Notes: generated by a model from the sequence alone, not told the origin. DNA of 64,000 nt from Takifugu bimaculatus (GCA_004026145.2 CP034996.1:12397641-12461640); one strand, 5' to 3'; counted from the first letter of the stretch, positions 25,317 through 38,377 are shown. Numbers and translations are program-made.

Positions 25317-27024
25317 ATGGATTTCATTCTAAGCGGGGTGGCGGCATGCGGAGCGTGTCTGTTCACCAACCCGCTGGAGGTCGTCAAAACCCGCATGCAG
25401 CTGCAGGGAGAGCTGCAGAGCCGCGGCTCCTACCAGGTTTACTACCGCAACGTGTTCCACGCTTTTTACACCATCGGGAAAGTGGACGGACTGGCAGCCT
25501 TACAGAAGGGACTGGCACCGGGCTTAGTCTACCAGTTCTTCATGAACGGGGTTCGACTGGGCTCGTACGCCATCATCGAGTCGTCCGGGTACATCCACAC
25601 CAATGGCCGGGTCAGCGCGGCGAAGAGCACCGTCGCTGGGTCGGTGGCTGGTGTGGTGGGAGCCGTGATGGGCAGCCCCATATATTTGGTCAGTGGCCTA
25701 TTTCTGCGGCTTCTTTAAGTACTTGCAGATGAATTAACCCCAAATGTAACTTTTGTCAGGTGAAAACTCATCTCCAGAGCCAGGCGACCTCATCCATAGC
25801 AGTGGGACATCAGTATAAACATCAGGTACAGGGAACACCGAGGATTTCAAGAAGGAAGGGCCCGCAAAAATAACCAGTTCTTCCACTTTGGGATAGGGCA
25901 TGATCCACGCTTTAAGAGCCATCTACAAGGAACACGGCGTCATCGGGCTGTGGAGAGGCTCCAGTGCGGCCGTGGCCAGGGTCAGCGTGGGGTCAGCGGC
26001 ACAGCTCTCCACGTTCTCCTCCTCCAAGGAGATGGTGGTTGACTTTCAGGTTAGAATGGTCTGACCTTCTAGATATTCACAAGCAACCAGTCCGGGACAG
26101 CGAGGCCATCTTTCAAATTAAAACCCTTATTTGGTGCTAGTTGCGTGTGTAGGTTTGCTAGTCAGGGCCTCTTAGTGGAATCTGACTTAAAGCAGGGTCA
26201 AATAACCACACATTCCACTCTTGCTCGCTCCTGGTGGAAACATTTACAGGATCATGTGAATGAACACTGGAGGGTGCACCATGACGCAAGAGTTTTTATA
26301 TGTAGATAATTTGGTTGGCTGTTCGAGTGAGTGGGTGGGCTACAGGGCAGTACTTGTGACACTGACAAAGCACCAGACATTGTTCTGGAATTGAATTTCG
26401 ACACCTTTCGCTGGGCCCCCTGAAAACATGTGGGTTACATAACTGACCAGTGGGACCCTGGCTGCTCTTAGAAAGCTGTAACATCAGTTCAGGAGCAGGA
26501 TACGCGTGCGTAATGTTTCATTTTTAAGCACCTTTTCCAGCCTCCCCGACCCACATAAGTGACCTCTCAGGATACGTGTGCGGCTGGAGCACGTGCACTG
26601 TTGTTCTCACGCCGTTGGTTCTGCTCAGGTGTTCCCGAAGGACAGCTGGTTGGTGGGGTTGACCGCCGGCATGATCAGCAGCGTGGTGGTGGTGATGGCC
26701 ATGACGCCCTTCGATGTGGTCAGCACGCGACTCTACAACCAGCCCGTGGATCACTTGGGAAAGGCAAGCAGGTTTCTTTGGTTGTTTTTTTTTTTAAATG
26801 GGCGATGTTTTTCTATTTATTTTTGTCTGATGGGTCTTGAACTTGGATTTCAGGGGCAGCTTTATAAAGGTTTCGTCGACTGCTTCTCGAAGACGCTGAG
26901 GAAGGAGGGCGTGGTGGGGCTCTACAAAGGCCTGGGGGCCTCGTATTTCCGGCTCGGCCCTCACACCATCCTGTCCTTGTTCTTCTGGCACGAGCTTCGT
27001 AAGATGTACCAGCAGGTCAGATAG
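25317..27024 (+). CDS. slc25a35: Mitochondrial carrier SLC25A35
   Basis: This is an orphan inner-membrane carrier of the SLC25 family, close to SLC25A34 and the oxaloacetate-type carriers. Five exons join in phase: 25317-25688, 25760-25825, 25897-26049, 26629-26763 and 26854-27024, giving 298 residues (human about 300). The three carrier signatures are PLEVVKTRMQ, PIYLVKTHLQ and PFDVVSTRLYNQP; the second lacks the usual acidic residue, as I recall for this subfamily. IAVGHQYKHQG and GASYFRLGPHTILSLFFW are diagnostic of SLC25A35. Intron 2 is only 71 bp. Intron 4 begins with GC (AAG|GCAAGC), a GC-AG intron. The ATG at 25317 is preceded by ACCGCG and followed by G, and it gives the expected N-terminus MDFILSGVAACGACL. 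Confidence 0.95.
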
Positions 27025-29544
27025 CACCTGGGATCACCACGGTCAAAAATGGGTAACTCGGTAGGTTTGATGAGTGTAAGCGAAAGGTCTTGTTGTGAAG
27101 GAGACCCTAATTATTATTATGGGATAGATGCAGTGGGAAGTTCTGTCCTCTGTTTGACAGACGTGCTTCAGGATTTGTTTAATGGACTTTAATTCAGATG
27201 TGATATGAAATGGTGCCTGAACAGGTCGCGCAGACACAGACGTTCAATCAGTTTATGCCATTCCAAACAAGAGAAAGTGTCAAGTATTTAAAGGATAGGC
27301 ATGTAAATGAAGCCAACTGAGGATCACTGACTAGGCTAGCCAAGTAAAACCTAACTTTGTGAAGTCCTATTAATGACCTTTACTGACCTCTATTTATTTA
27401 ACTGAAGTTTAGAAACGTTACATAGCTTTTTAATGTCAATAGTCGATGCAACAGACCGTTTATCACGGTTACTGACTTATGAATTACACTCCAAACTGAG
27501 GTAAGCCAGGCGTGTTTCAGGGCAGATATTTAAGAAGAAAAGAAACGACTTTTCTTAATGGAATGGAATTATTACGGCAGGTTATTCTGTTGCTTTTTCA
27601 ACAGTTCCTCTTGGGGAACAAACCAAAAAGATAAAGGAAAGGTTTCCTTCTTTAGCATCACTGTAAAGAGCCGCTCATGCAGTGAAACTGCTCAAGAAGT
27701 GAACGGTGAATGAAGTGATGTGTTTGGTGGTTTCAAAAATAAGAGGCAGCGACATGTTGTGATTGTGTTTCTGGTGGATAAAACTACCTCCGCCTGAGCA
27801 TTAACTCTTCATTTATAACACAGGGAACAAGGGACACAGCTCCAGTTGTACAGTAGTTTAATACTTCATTGCTGCTTATTTTATTACTCTAAATTTTACT
27901 GCCATTCTGTCATGCCGCTGAAAAACGCCAAAGGCTGTGACCCTTTTTATCCATTTGATGGTTAGCTTGCCTATTTAAAATGCCTTTATTTTATTATGTT
28001 TTACACTGACACTGGACTAACGTAGCAGTTGGTCAGCGAGCGTGACGTCCTGGCTGAAAACACTCTAGTTTGTATCTGTGTGCCTTAATCACTCATCCAC
28101 AATAAGCTGTAGTGGAGATCTGTTTGACTTTAAACTAATTTTTAACAACTTTACTGCCGTCTTCAGCGTCACTTAGACAGGGGAAAAACCCGTATGACCT
28201 TCAAACGAACTCTGAGTGTGTGAGACACTAAAACGTATCATGGGTGTGGAAAGTGTGTTGGTAGCACACCAAAAAAGTAATTATGGGCCAATGAGGACTT
28301 TTTTTGTTAAGTACACAGAACTCTGCAGTCAGCTAAGACCTACTTTTGAGGATCTGGTGCCTAAGAAGAATTCCACATGTGATTTCCTTAGTGTATTTTC
28401 ATATTTTATGCCAGTTTTATTTAGCATGTTTATTCGGTCTAAAATGCCTGTGAGCGATTGTTCATGTTTCTGCTTTGTTTTTGCAATGTCCAAGTGGTCA
28501 AAATGGGTCCGAACTGTGTTCAGACGCTGACAGGTCACATACGTTGGTTATTCTCATTCAGAGTTTAACTCGGAAGGGAAAACAAATGTTGCTTTGTGAT
28601 GGTAGCTACAACAACCTGGTTGCACCTGTGCGATAAACGGTGGCTGTTAATCTTAGATTCTAATTAATAGAGTTTTAATTTTTGAAGTAATGATCATGTA
28701 ATACACTCCAAATCTTGAGCATTATTTTCTGCACTGCGCTGAAAAAGCAAATAAACTTTCCAAGCAATTTCTGGTGGACTCTGATGGTTCCCTGTGCTGC
28801 CCGTTGGAGGCAGAGTTGCATCAACATACCCGAAGCTTCCTTACCTTCTTAAAGATGTTGTTCAGAACCAGTGTTACATTATGTTGTTGGAACAAATCAG
28901 TAGGAAATATTTCTGCTGGTTTCCACCAACTGATGAAAAAGCCAAACTAACATCTTCAGCTTTTATCTTTTCTGACATTTTTACATTGACTTAGATCATT
29001 AAGAACATTTTTAAAAAGTGTTTTTGCCTGAAATGGTGCTGTAAAGATGGCCCACCCACTAAATGAGGAGGATCTTGGTTTGTGCTGAGGAAATGTTCAT
29101 TTATTTGGAGTTACCCCGGTCGCTCTAGAGGGGAGTGAGAGCCAGCTCAATTCTGAATTCATGCCCTGAGAGACATTTTAGAATTGATAGAATTGAAAGT
29201 AGTTAAACGCTCAACTAATGAGATCATTCAGTTTGACAGACGGGCACTTTTACATCAGGGTGGCAGAAAAACAGGCGGCCGGTGCCGGTGGACGGTGTTA
29301 GACGCCTTTCAGTTTGTCCTGGCGGAGTTCCTGCATCCAAGCTCAGGTGTTGCCAGGCAACACTGGACAGCTTGTTGGTGGTGCCTGGGTTCGCCTCCAT
29401 CACCAACATCAGAACACCGATCTTTTTCACTAAACTTTGATTTTTACACATCCTGACGCCTTTTTAAACTGAAGTGAATCCACAAAAGGAGCTGTCGGCT
29501 TTCCCCCTCGACTCCAGAGTTGACTGGGAAGGTTTTGTAGACGT
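27025..29544. other. Intergenic and 3' UTRs of convergent slc25a35 and mpdu1
   Basis: No coding exon is recognised. The two genes converge here. Plus-strand AATAAA occurs at 28750-28755 (a candidate for slc25a35, implying a long 3' UTR) and minus-strand AATAAA at 29100-29105 (a candidate for mpdu1, about 440 bp past its stop). No repeat family is recognised. Confidence 0.45.
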
Positions 29545-31781
29545 CTACCTGTTCCGGTTTTTAAGGATGGTCTTCCTGCTCCTGTAACAGCAGATCTGAG
29601 CCAGGAGGACGCAGCTCACGCAGGTCGACAGTATGTGAGCCGCAGTGAGAAAGAAGCTTTCTCTCTCCTTCAAAAACAGATAAAGTAAATAAAGGGAAGC
29701 CTGTTACCCCTGTGAGAAGAATTATTGTTGTTATTACTATTATCATTTCAATGCTATAGTAAGTATAGTAAGTAGATTTAGAATGTTTAATCAAAAGGAA
29801 TGTATGAGTGTTTGAATCAAGTATTGTAGCTGTTATGTACCCAGCACTGGGAGGTATCCATGTTCAAGGACACGAGGAAGTCGTAGAGATAGAAGGAGAA
29901 GGAATCATGAGGTCAGATTGATACAAATCTTGTGTGCACCAAATAAAAGAGGAGAGCGAGCAGCAGACGGACGGAGTTGAGAGAGGAAGCTTGAACTGCT
30001 CGTCAGCTCTCCCTTGCAAGGCCTCCTGTTGTTTGTGTGGTTGATCTGAGTCTAGTGAACGAACAGCGCGGGTGACCAAACATCACCCTCACACCCCTCA
30101 GGATGTGGGGATTGGAGTGGTGTGCAAAACCGTGTGTACTACCTGTAGGGTCACAAAGGTGAGACCCAGAGACCCCGCACATGACAGGAGCACAGACGCA
30201 CTGGAAAGCTGGCCCGTGTGGCCGTTAATGTGGTTCATTCTTGCCTGGAAACCCTGGAAATGAAACCAGTCCATCCAGATATAATTACTCAGGACCTGCT
30301 ACTGATAGAGTAATTAGGGCACGACAGGTTAAATTATTACCTTGCTGGCAATTGCTGCAGCCAACCTGGACTCGTGCAGCAGTGAGACGACTGCTGCAGC
30401 TGCATAGGAACCCAGAAGGAACATGGCAGCGGTGTAGGCCGAGAGGAGCCACAATCCTGCAAAAGAAAATCCAGTGAGGAAGAAAACAAGCTGGAACATG
30501 ACACCCCAGAGACCTTCAGCAGGTTCTTTTCTATGTAATCCTCAATTACGTATGATCACCACAGGGTGGCGCTACAGCAAAGCAGCAGAGACTAATCAGG
30601 AAAACCTCTGAGTGGAGAAAGAACAGTCAAAATAAGCAAGTTCTCGTCACATCCAAATACCTTTCATGGTTTTGCCACGATAGTGCACGATGAGGAAGAC
30701 GATAGCTACGCTCTGGACCAACGTGAGGAGCCTCTCACCCCAGGAACTGGAGTCACAGGACCAGTGAAACAAAGTTAACCATCAACATGAGCCACTAGCA
30801 ACACTGAATGCTCATCACATGCGTACTAGAGCGGGAAGCTGTTGGCTGCGGCGTACAGGACGGGACAGGAGCAGGCATACAGCTGCAGGAGGGCAGAGGT
30901 CAGACTCAGACCCACAGCGCTTCTTCTCCACAGGATCTTCAGCAGCTGAGGCAGCTGTTCTGCGGGGGGAGGGAGGGGGGTCAAGAAGGACTTTCATGAT
31001 AGGCTCAAGCATTTCAAGATCCGTGCTGTGAAATGCTGTCAGGGGTGAAGAGGTTTGCAGACGTCTCACCCAGTAGAGCGTCCAGTAAGATCCAGAATCC
31101 AAATATCTTGTTCAGCACAAACACAAAGCAGGCCACTGAGACACAAGAGAGACGGGATCACACCAAACGATCACGCGCATTCAATATTTAGCATTTCCCT
31201 GTGGACTCTGAAAATTGATGCCATAATTAGCATTACTGTTAAAACCCTAAAATGAAGGAAGAAGATACGGATTCATATGTACACATTCATCAGTACCACA
31301 TTTATTACACCATCTGTAACTGACACAAACACAGATGTTCGAGGTGCTGGTAAATTCTGGTTAAATGCTAACAGCTAAGCTAATGCGATCAGTGATTTTA
31401 AAACATACAGCGTTGGTGGTAATCAACTTTAACCTTCAGTGAGGTGAAAGACAGTTATTACCTACATTTACAGAACATTTGTACTATTTACATGTGTCAG
31501 AGCACATTTTTGGCTTGTATGTTTGCTTGACAGCGTGATGTAAAAACCAACACATGCTCGGCCCCTCCGCTACAATCACCCAGCTTACTGGAATGTTTTT
31601 AGTCACAACGCTCAATCTTCGGCATCTAGGTGTCCTTCACCAGCAAGTTAAGGACATTTCACTCATACCACAGCAATATTTCCCAGTAAAAAGTCTCACC
31701 GTGTGGATGGAACTCGACAAAAAATGTCTCGTAACATTTCTCTGGCATTAAAAAGGAGACCAGGAACTCTTTGATGGTCAT
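29545..31781 (-). CDS. mpdu1: Mannose-P-dolichol utilization defect 1 protein (MPDU1)
   Basis: MPDU1 is an ER membrane PQ-loop protein needed for the use of dolichol-phosphate-mannose and -glucose in N-glycosylation and GPI-anchor synthesis. Seven exons join in phase: 31781-31700, 31135-31070, 30959-30827, 30746-30661, 30456-30341, 30244-30143 and 29667-29545, giving 235 residues (human 247). Conserved segments are FLMPEKCYETFFVEF near the start, the PQ motif EQLPQLLKIL (Pro53-Gln54), SAVGLSLTSALLQL, SWGERLLTLVQ, FLIVHYRGKTMKG and INGHTGQLS. Several hydrophobic segments fit a seven-helix topology. The last exon (ILSTCVSCVLLAQICCYRS) is divergent but keeps a helix and a basic tail (RKTILKNRNR). 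All exons are short and easily missed, but phases fit throughout. Confidence 0.93.
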
Positions 31782-34225
31782 CGTGGGTCGACTGCAGCTC
31801 TGTCAAGCGTGTCAAAGGTTGCCCCGTGTTTACAGTGGTAGGGGATGAAGCAGCCAACTGTGTATATGTGTGTGCCTGTGTGTGTGTTCAGGAGTGGGGG
31901 GGTGGCAGATTCATTGTTCTTCACTGGGATAAAAGTGAAGCCCTCCAGTGAGCAGCTCATCACAAATATCCTGGTGGGGCTGCAGGAGCAGATGCAAAAT
32001 TAAAGGCTCTGAAGGTCGTATCTGGAGTCCCCAGCTATCACTAATTCTAGAAGATGAGCTTTCTTTTTTTAAGTATTCTGGAATGATCCTCCCAGAGTTT
32101 ACATCTTAACTTCCCCAGACACATCTGTCAGGCCACTGTACGCAGGACGTTTTGGCCCATTTAGAATGTCTGAACACTCGTTCCTCCGTTCCAGATTATA
32201 TTCCTGTACCTATATGAACTTCTTGCACTGTGCTGTGGCCAAGACTGTTGGATTATAAATTTGCATCTATAAGTCAAAGTCAGACAGATCATTTGCATGA
32301 GCGCTAATGTCATCAAGTAACCAAGGATTTAGACAGCGGCCTCAGGCCTCAGGCTGACAACGTGCTGCTTGATTTACATTAAACATTAACTTCACTGCAC
32401 AGGTGAGAGATGATACGATGGCTCGGTATTGATTGGGAATGTCACCCACAATGGTAAACATGTTGAAATCGACCTTTGCGGTGAGTGGGACAGTTTCTAG
32501 AGTTTCTGTTGAGATAGAAGAGACAATGGACAGATCTGAAGTTCACTTGGACAGCTGTGCTGCTTTCTCTTTCTCCAGATGTTTTTGCTGCTCTGAGAGT
32601 GGGCGCTGTGCTTCCAAATGGCTTATGGGATGTGGTCCGGATGTTGGAGTTCCTGCTCGGCCCCGTTGGAGGGGGTCCACTGAGACCTGAAGGTCTGTAG
32701 CAGGAAAGCGCTGGTGTGTTTGTCTTCCTGATGGTGACCGCCTGTCTGAGGACTTTGCTCTTTGCCTGTGAACGAGCTCCCGGTCGGCGCAGCGGTTTCT
32801 TTTACAATCTCCAAAACTTTTATCCATTCCTCTTTGTCTTTCACAGGCAGGAAACATACATGCTGGGAAACTTCATTTTGAGGTCCTTCATATTTGGATG
32901 AGCTCTTAAAAATACTGTGAAAGCAGCCTGGGATAAAACCTGAGAAAAGGTCAACCTCTGGTTGTTGTTCTTTTAACAATGCACGATTTGTTTTTGGCTC
33001 TTTTGCCGTTGACGCCCATTAGTGCTTTTCGCCCTGCAGATATCCCTTTAAAAAGGATGGAGTGTGTTCGGTAAACACGCTGCCGTTCTGTCCTGCCCTG
33101 TGCAAAGAACAAAACTGCTGTCGGTCTGTTTTAAAACAGGCTTTCATATTAACCAGCCCAAAGTTGAGACATTAAAGAGGAAGTTCACCTCAATCTGCGC
33201 GCCCACTCGTCCCAGGGGTGCGTTGAGCTACAACCAAGCCCAATAAAAATCAGTGAGGAATGCCAAACATTACCCACAATTCCACAGCTGCTGTACAACA
33301 AGCCTGTGTCAGTGTGTAACCGTGTAACCCTGTAAGCAAACACGGCTGAGAGCCACCACAATAACGGTGTGAATGCACCGAGGCTAAAACGTGTCAATAA
33401 ATAAATATCCCCGGCACCAAGTTGAAGCTTTTGGGACACGTACACTCTTATTTTGTTCTGTTAATTTTTGACTTCAGGTTAATTTTTGTTAAGATTTTGG
33501 CAGAAATTCCAACGGTAATGCTCTCTCTCTCTCTCTTTTTGGAATTCCTGATGAGCACCTTTACCCCGGTTAACCTCGAGTTCACCCGGACGTTCCTCAG
33601 AGATGTCTCATGCTTCCAAATAGCCATCTATTCTTAGTCCTAATTGCAGAGGTTGAGCCCAGCGGCTAAACTCACAAATGTGGCATTTCCTGTCAGCGTG
33701 AAACCGCCCACCCAGAGTTTTGTCATTTATCAACAGTTTATATCAGTTACATCTCGTGTTATGTGGTGCCAGGCAGGTCCAATGTCTGCGCTCTGCTCTG
33801 ACCCCATGCTGACATTTCAGCTGCACAGCAGACGAGTGAAGTCACCCGTCATTATTTCCTGTGAGAATAGTAAAGAGCAGAGATTTGACTACGATAAACA
33901 TTCGGGTCACTGAATCACTCATCTCTGTGACAGTCGACGACAATGACTCACCGCTTTGAAGGACTTTTTTCTAATCGTTATATTTTTTTATTGTGTTTTA
34001 CAAAACAAAGTCTCCTATGGATACCATGGGATGAGTCATGTGGTTTCCACAGCGCCTCCGCAGCCTATCCCGACTTCTGTTTGTCCATGTTATCAGCTTG
34101 TCGTCACGTATGCCACACCCTGGACCTGCTCTCCATATTTAGTGCAAATTCAGCCTCTTTCCTCTGAAAGAGTTTTAGGCACAGCTTCTGACTGGATCTG
34201 CTCAAGGGCAAGGAAGCGCTACACC
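31782..34225. other. Intergenic region between divergent mpdu1 and tm4sf5
   Basis: No confidently assigned gene lies here. The minus strand between about 32330 and 33000 has long, nearly open frames with coding-like composition (reported separately). The remainder is ordinary AT-rich sequence with a short CT tract near 33520-33537. Confidence 0.4.
32330..32980 (-). pseudogene. Unassigned coding-like segment, possibly a degenerate exon
   Basis: On the minus strand one frame gives a 118-codon open stretch that contains PVKDKEEWIKVLEIVKETA. Another frame continues through HLEAQRPLSEQQKHLEKEKA, meets one TGA, and stays open through LETVPLTAKVDFNMFTIVGD to about 32340. Charged, coiled-coil-like composition in two overlapping frames resembles a frame-broken old exon. 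I do not recognise a family and no clear splice sites are seen. It could also be chance. Confidence 0.2.
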
Positions 34226-35650
34226 ATGTGCACTGGAAAATGTTCCCGCTTCATCGCTGTGGCCCTGTACCCGCTGGCGCTGCTGGCCATCATCTGTAAT
34301 ATCGTGCTGTTTTTCCCTAACGGGGACACCCAATACGCCAAAGACGATCACATCACAGAGGAGGTGAAATATATGGGGGGAGTCATCGGAGGGGGTGTCA
34401 TGGTAAGTCTATATGCTTTTATAATATGCATGCGGGTTTAAATGGAGGCATCTCCTGGCGATTTTTAAGATAAAAATGAAGAAAGACACAAAAGCCCGGC
34501 CATGTAACGAATGTTATAAGTGTGTGTAAGAAAAAGCTGCACTGTTGACTGTAGTGCTGCAGTAAACACTCCTCTCCTGTCACAGGTGTTGCTCCCCGCT
34601 CTTTACATCCACCTGACGGGATCACAGAGCTGTTGTGCAAACCGCTGCGGGGTGAGTCGGAAAGTAGAAGTGACCACTCCGGTGCACCGCGAAGTAAACA
34701 GCATCGGCAGTACACTTCTCATTTCCCATTGGCTTTTTTAAGATCATTTAAAAAGAACCTTTTGAGTTTCCTTCGAGGTCGTGTATGGGTATAGCAGGGC
34801 CGTACAGTGCTGCCAGTCTTCAGACCCCCCCCACCTCATCTGCTCATTAAAGTATCGGAAGGCCTGTTTTAATCACCATATGACTGTAGAATGACAGTTA
34901 GCATCTGTAAAGGCCAAAGAGGTAGAACCTCATTAATGATTAAAGAAGGCAGTTTTTAAAAAAAATAAAATATCTACTGAAAAAAAGTTTTTAAAAAAAA
35001 CTGCGAGGAAGAAGAAAGGTAAAGATAAGATCTAGGTCCACCTCAAACAGATAATTTATATGACAGTTCAATAATAACCCGAGGAAGGTGTGACTAACTG
35101 ACATTCGTGTTCTCAACCTTGTCTAATCGCTTTATCTCCTCAGATGTTCTTATCGATAGCATTTGCTGCAGTGGGTGTGATTGGCGGGCTGTACAGTACT
35201 GTCGTGGCGGGGCTGGGTTTGCAGAATGGGCCTCTCTGCAAAGTCTTGGTGATTTGGACGACACCATTCAAAGACTTGTAAATGAGTGTTTTATCAATGG
35301 CATATTTAAAATAGCTCCAAAGTCCAGTTTGTTCATCGGTTCTGTGGGGTTTTTTTCTTCACAGGAGCACCAATTACTTGAGTGACTCTTCAATGTGGAC
35401 ATCGTGCACAGCACCCGACAACATTGTGCCGTTCCATATTGGCCTGTTCGCTACCCTGTTGGCCGTAAGTTGTCTGGAGGTCGTCCTTTGCGCCATTCAG
35501 ATGATCAATGGTCTGTTTGGTTGCCTGTGTGGAACATGCACTGAGAAGGGGGTATGTTGGAGCAAATTATGAGTTCATTATACGAGGGTCACATTGGTAA
35601 AAAAAAACAACTTGTTTTTAAATTGCTGCTTTTGTTTCCAGCCTCTGTAA
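34226..35650 (+). CDS. tm4sf5: Transmembrane 4 L6 family member 5 (TM4SF5)
   Basis: This is a four-helix membrane protein of the L6 family, distantly similar to tetraspanins; TM4SF5 members act at the plasma membrane and lysosome in adhesion and arginine sensing. Five exons join in phase: 34226-34402, 34586-34651, 35144-35277, 35365-35551 and 35642-35650, giving 190 residues (human 197). The N-terminus MCTGKCSRF, the GGVIGGGVMVLLPAL helix, the CC-x-NRCGM turn, GLQNGPLC and SCLEVVLCAIQMINGLFG match recalled TM4SF5. The last exon adds only Pro-Leu and the stop. The start has the context ACACCATGT. Other L6 members (TM4SF1, 4, 18) fit less well. Confidence 0.9.
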
Positions 35651-35786
35651 ACAGCGACTCAACGCTGACACCTCCTGGCTGACTCCAGTACTGCACCACG
35701 TCGCCATACGTTCGTCGTCTTTTGAGATTCTTTTATATTTTGTGTATTCCACAACAGAATGTGTTTTAATTTTTTTGTTGATTGTA

Positions 35787-35792
35787 AATAAA
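35787..35792 (+). terminator. Poly(A) signal, tm4sf5
   Basis: AATAAA lies 136 bp past the tm4sf5 stop codon, in TGTAAATAAATTC. The convergent slc25a15 signal on the other strand lies only about 175 bp away. Confidence 0.6.
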
Positions 35793-35964
35793 TTCTTTTT
35801 AAATATAATCTAAACTGAAGTCAAAACTAAATGTCAAATCACACAGTATTTCCCACAGGACTTTTGCCTTTGCGAGTTTTGAATTTCACCATTGAAAAAG
35901 GATGAAGAGCAGAACAAAAGAAATGAAATCAATAGAATCACACACAAGATACTGCAAAGCGCAC

Positions 35965-35970
35965 TTTATT
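35965..35970 (-). terminator. Poly(A) signal, slc25a15
   Basis: A minus-strand AATAAA (TTTATT on plus, in GCACTTTATTTG) lies about 490 bp past the slc25a15 stop codon. The two convergent transcripts therefore probably end within about 150 bp of each other. Confidence 0.5.
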
Positions 35971-36455
35971 TGTGGCTGTTTTTCAAATGGTTGATTGAAA
36001 TCATTAAGACCAGTGCTGATATTCCTCATTACAGGGATACTGGCACTCAGAGTCCTCAAAACTATTTACTTTACACAATGTGAATAGCACATTTGAAAAG
36101 GCAAACGTTAACACTACGCAACGTATCGTAAACTTTTGTAGCATAAAAGCCACTGCATTTGTGCGTGTTCTTATAAATAAACAGGTGACAATTAGGCTAC
36201 GCACCTTTTACCATCTTTTGGAGTGTAAAAATGTCCCTTTTGTGTACTTTAGCTACAGATGTTTGTGCATAAGGAACAGAGATGATTGGCAGCAAAAACA
36301 GGTTCTTGTCCAGATAACCGCCTGAACATTGTTGAGGTAAATCACAGCAACTGGATGCTGGCAAGTTTATAGAGTTATTACAACTCTGAATTCTAAAAAA
36401 AATGTTTTCAAATGTTAAAATTTGCTAAAATGTTAATATATCCGTTCAAAGTACT

Positions 36456-38377
36456 TCAATCAAACTGCTTCATCATGAGCTTCCGGCTGACCTCATAACC
36501 CAGGAACAGAGCTCCATTTGCAGGGAAGGTGCGAACCATCGTCGGGGCAAGACCAGAGTAGAGCGCCCTGACACCTAAATAACAAACACACCCTTTATGT
36601 TCTGATAACATCCACCGATTGACCGCAACTAAATATAAAACCAGCCTCGGATACCAACCTTCAGCACGAGCGATGGCGGTGAAAGTCCCGAAGAACCCGG
36701 CCTGTTTTCCTGTCATAGACATGACCTGGATCCGAGATTTGACGCAATCCATAGGGTAGACCACCAGCCAGAGGCACGCGCCCCCCAAACCCCCACTGAA
36801 GATGACTGGAGCCGCACCTTCAATAGTGACACAAGATAGACCAACAGTCTGTCAACCTGTGTTTAAAAGGAGGATCCATTATGAGGATCCACATCAGGAT
36901 GGTGTCAGCAGCCCATGATAAAACTATTTACACAGTAAAAGTTCTCATGGTGCAGGAGGGGGGGTTCACATAGCATCCTGTCTCCTGTAATATTGGTCAC
37001 GTGCACCATTTGAGGTATTACCTATGTCCTCTTTGTCGCATTTCATGTAGTTGGCAAACATGGTGCGGCTCAGCTCGTAGGCCCCAAAGAAGCAGAAGTA
37101 GCCGGGGACTTCTCTGGCTATGGTGGTCGTCAGACCCTGGAAGAACCCCTGCGGACCCTCGTTCTTCATAATGGACTTGACCACTGACCACACCGAACTT
37201 CACGAAGAACACAGTAAAACACAGGGGGAAAAAACCATGATCAAGCCCGCTTAACCCCTTATGTTTGAGGCATAAGACAAGCGAATAACATTCAGAATTT
37301 CACCATTAAATTAGAGCTTTTAAAAGAGCAAAATGGATACTTTATATTTATCGGTGACACATTGCAATAAAAATATCAGTAGAAAAAAAGTAATTTTTAC
37401 TGTTTGAAATGACGTACTTGTTGCTTTTTGCTATCTTTCCCGATACCTCCATCTCATACATGGCTTGCAGCCGACACTTGACGAGTTCAGTGGGACAGAG
37501 AACGAGAGAAGAGAAGATGGACGCCACAGAACCGGCACACGCTTTCTGCACATCGCTAAAATAGAGGGAAGCAAAAGGGGTTTTTTCAGACCTTATGTAA
37601 ACCTCAACAACAGCTTGGGTAACCTTTCCAGACACCCACCTCAGCGCAGCATCGCTGCGAAGCCCAGCTGCGAACCGAATGACCTGCTGGCAGAAGCCGT
37701 AGCTCATGAAGAGCACGGAGTTTTCGGCGATGTTAGCCACCAAAGCTGGGGTGGTGCCTTGATAGAGGCCACGCAGTCCCACTTGTTTATAGGTGGTCGT
37801 GATACAATCTATGAAACCCTTGTACATATTTGGGAAGGTCTGCATTTTGACCTTTGTAGTGTCCAGAGGCTGCCCGCTAAAGACGCACGCAGCTCCCCCT
37901 GGTGGCGAGAATAAGACACTTCATTAGTCCGATATCCAGCTGTACGGTTAAATGAGGCGGCTGTATCATCCCAGTACTGACCAGTGAGCACAGACTAATG
38001 TGACTGGTTTTAAAAATAGGAAATAAATTAGATGGCCTCACAGCAGTGATTTAACAAGAAAATGGCTACTGTCCAAAAAAGCTTATCAACTTTTGGATCA
38101 TAAAAAGCCTTTCTTGTAAGAGTGAGAACAGTAAGCAGCAGCCAAAGTCAATAGAAACTGAAAGAAATGAAGTGGAAAACACACAGTCATCAAAAGCGCA
38201 ATGGCAGGCAGGGGCCTATGGGCACTGGGGAGAAAACAGGAAAAGTGGGAAGATGTAGAAAACATCTACTACTAACTACTAAAATTGTATAATACAATGA
38301 GAATGTAGATAAAACAATTTACCTACAGCTCCAGCTGACAGGTCAATAATAGCTTGGACCACTGGATGAGGGGCCAT
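36456..38377 (-). CDS. slc25a15: Mitochondrial ornithine transporter SLC25A15 (ORNT1)
   Basis: This carrier exchanges cytosolic ornithine for mitochondrial citrulline in the urea cycle. Six exons join in phase: 38377-38323, 37898-37640, 37555-37418, 37197-37022, 36817-36659 and 36574-36456, giving 301 residues, the same length as I recall for the human protein. Carrier signatures appear three times: PLDTTKVKMQ, PTELVKCRLQ and PMDCVKSRIQ. Diagnostic segments include NIAENSVLFMSYGFCQQV, MYEMEVSGKIAKS, REVPGYFCFFGAYELSR and FPANGALFLGYEVSRKLM. The ATG at 38377 sits in ACCATGG. A CTCF-like motif overlaps the exon 2 acceptor. The frame is intact. The relative SLC25A2 is a mammalian retrocopy and is not expected in fish. 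Confidence 0.97.

Larger units (their letters stand above)
35651..36455. other. 3' UTRs of convergent tm4sf5 and slc25a15
   Basis: The interval holds only AT-rich untranslated sequence and the two poly(A) signals listed separately. No additional coding exon is seen. Confidence 0.6.
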
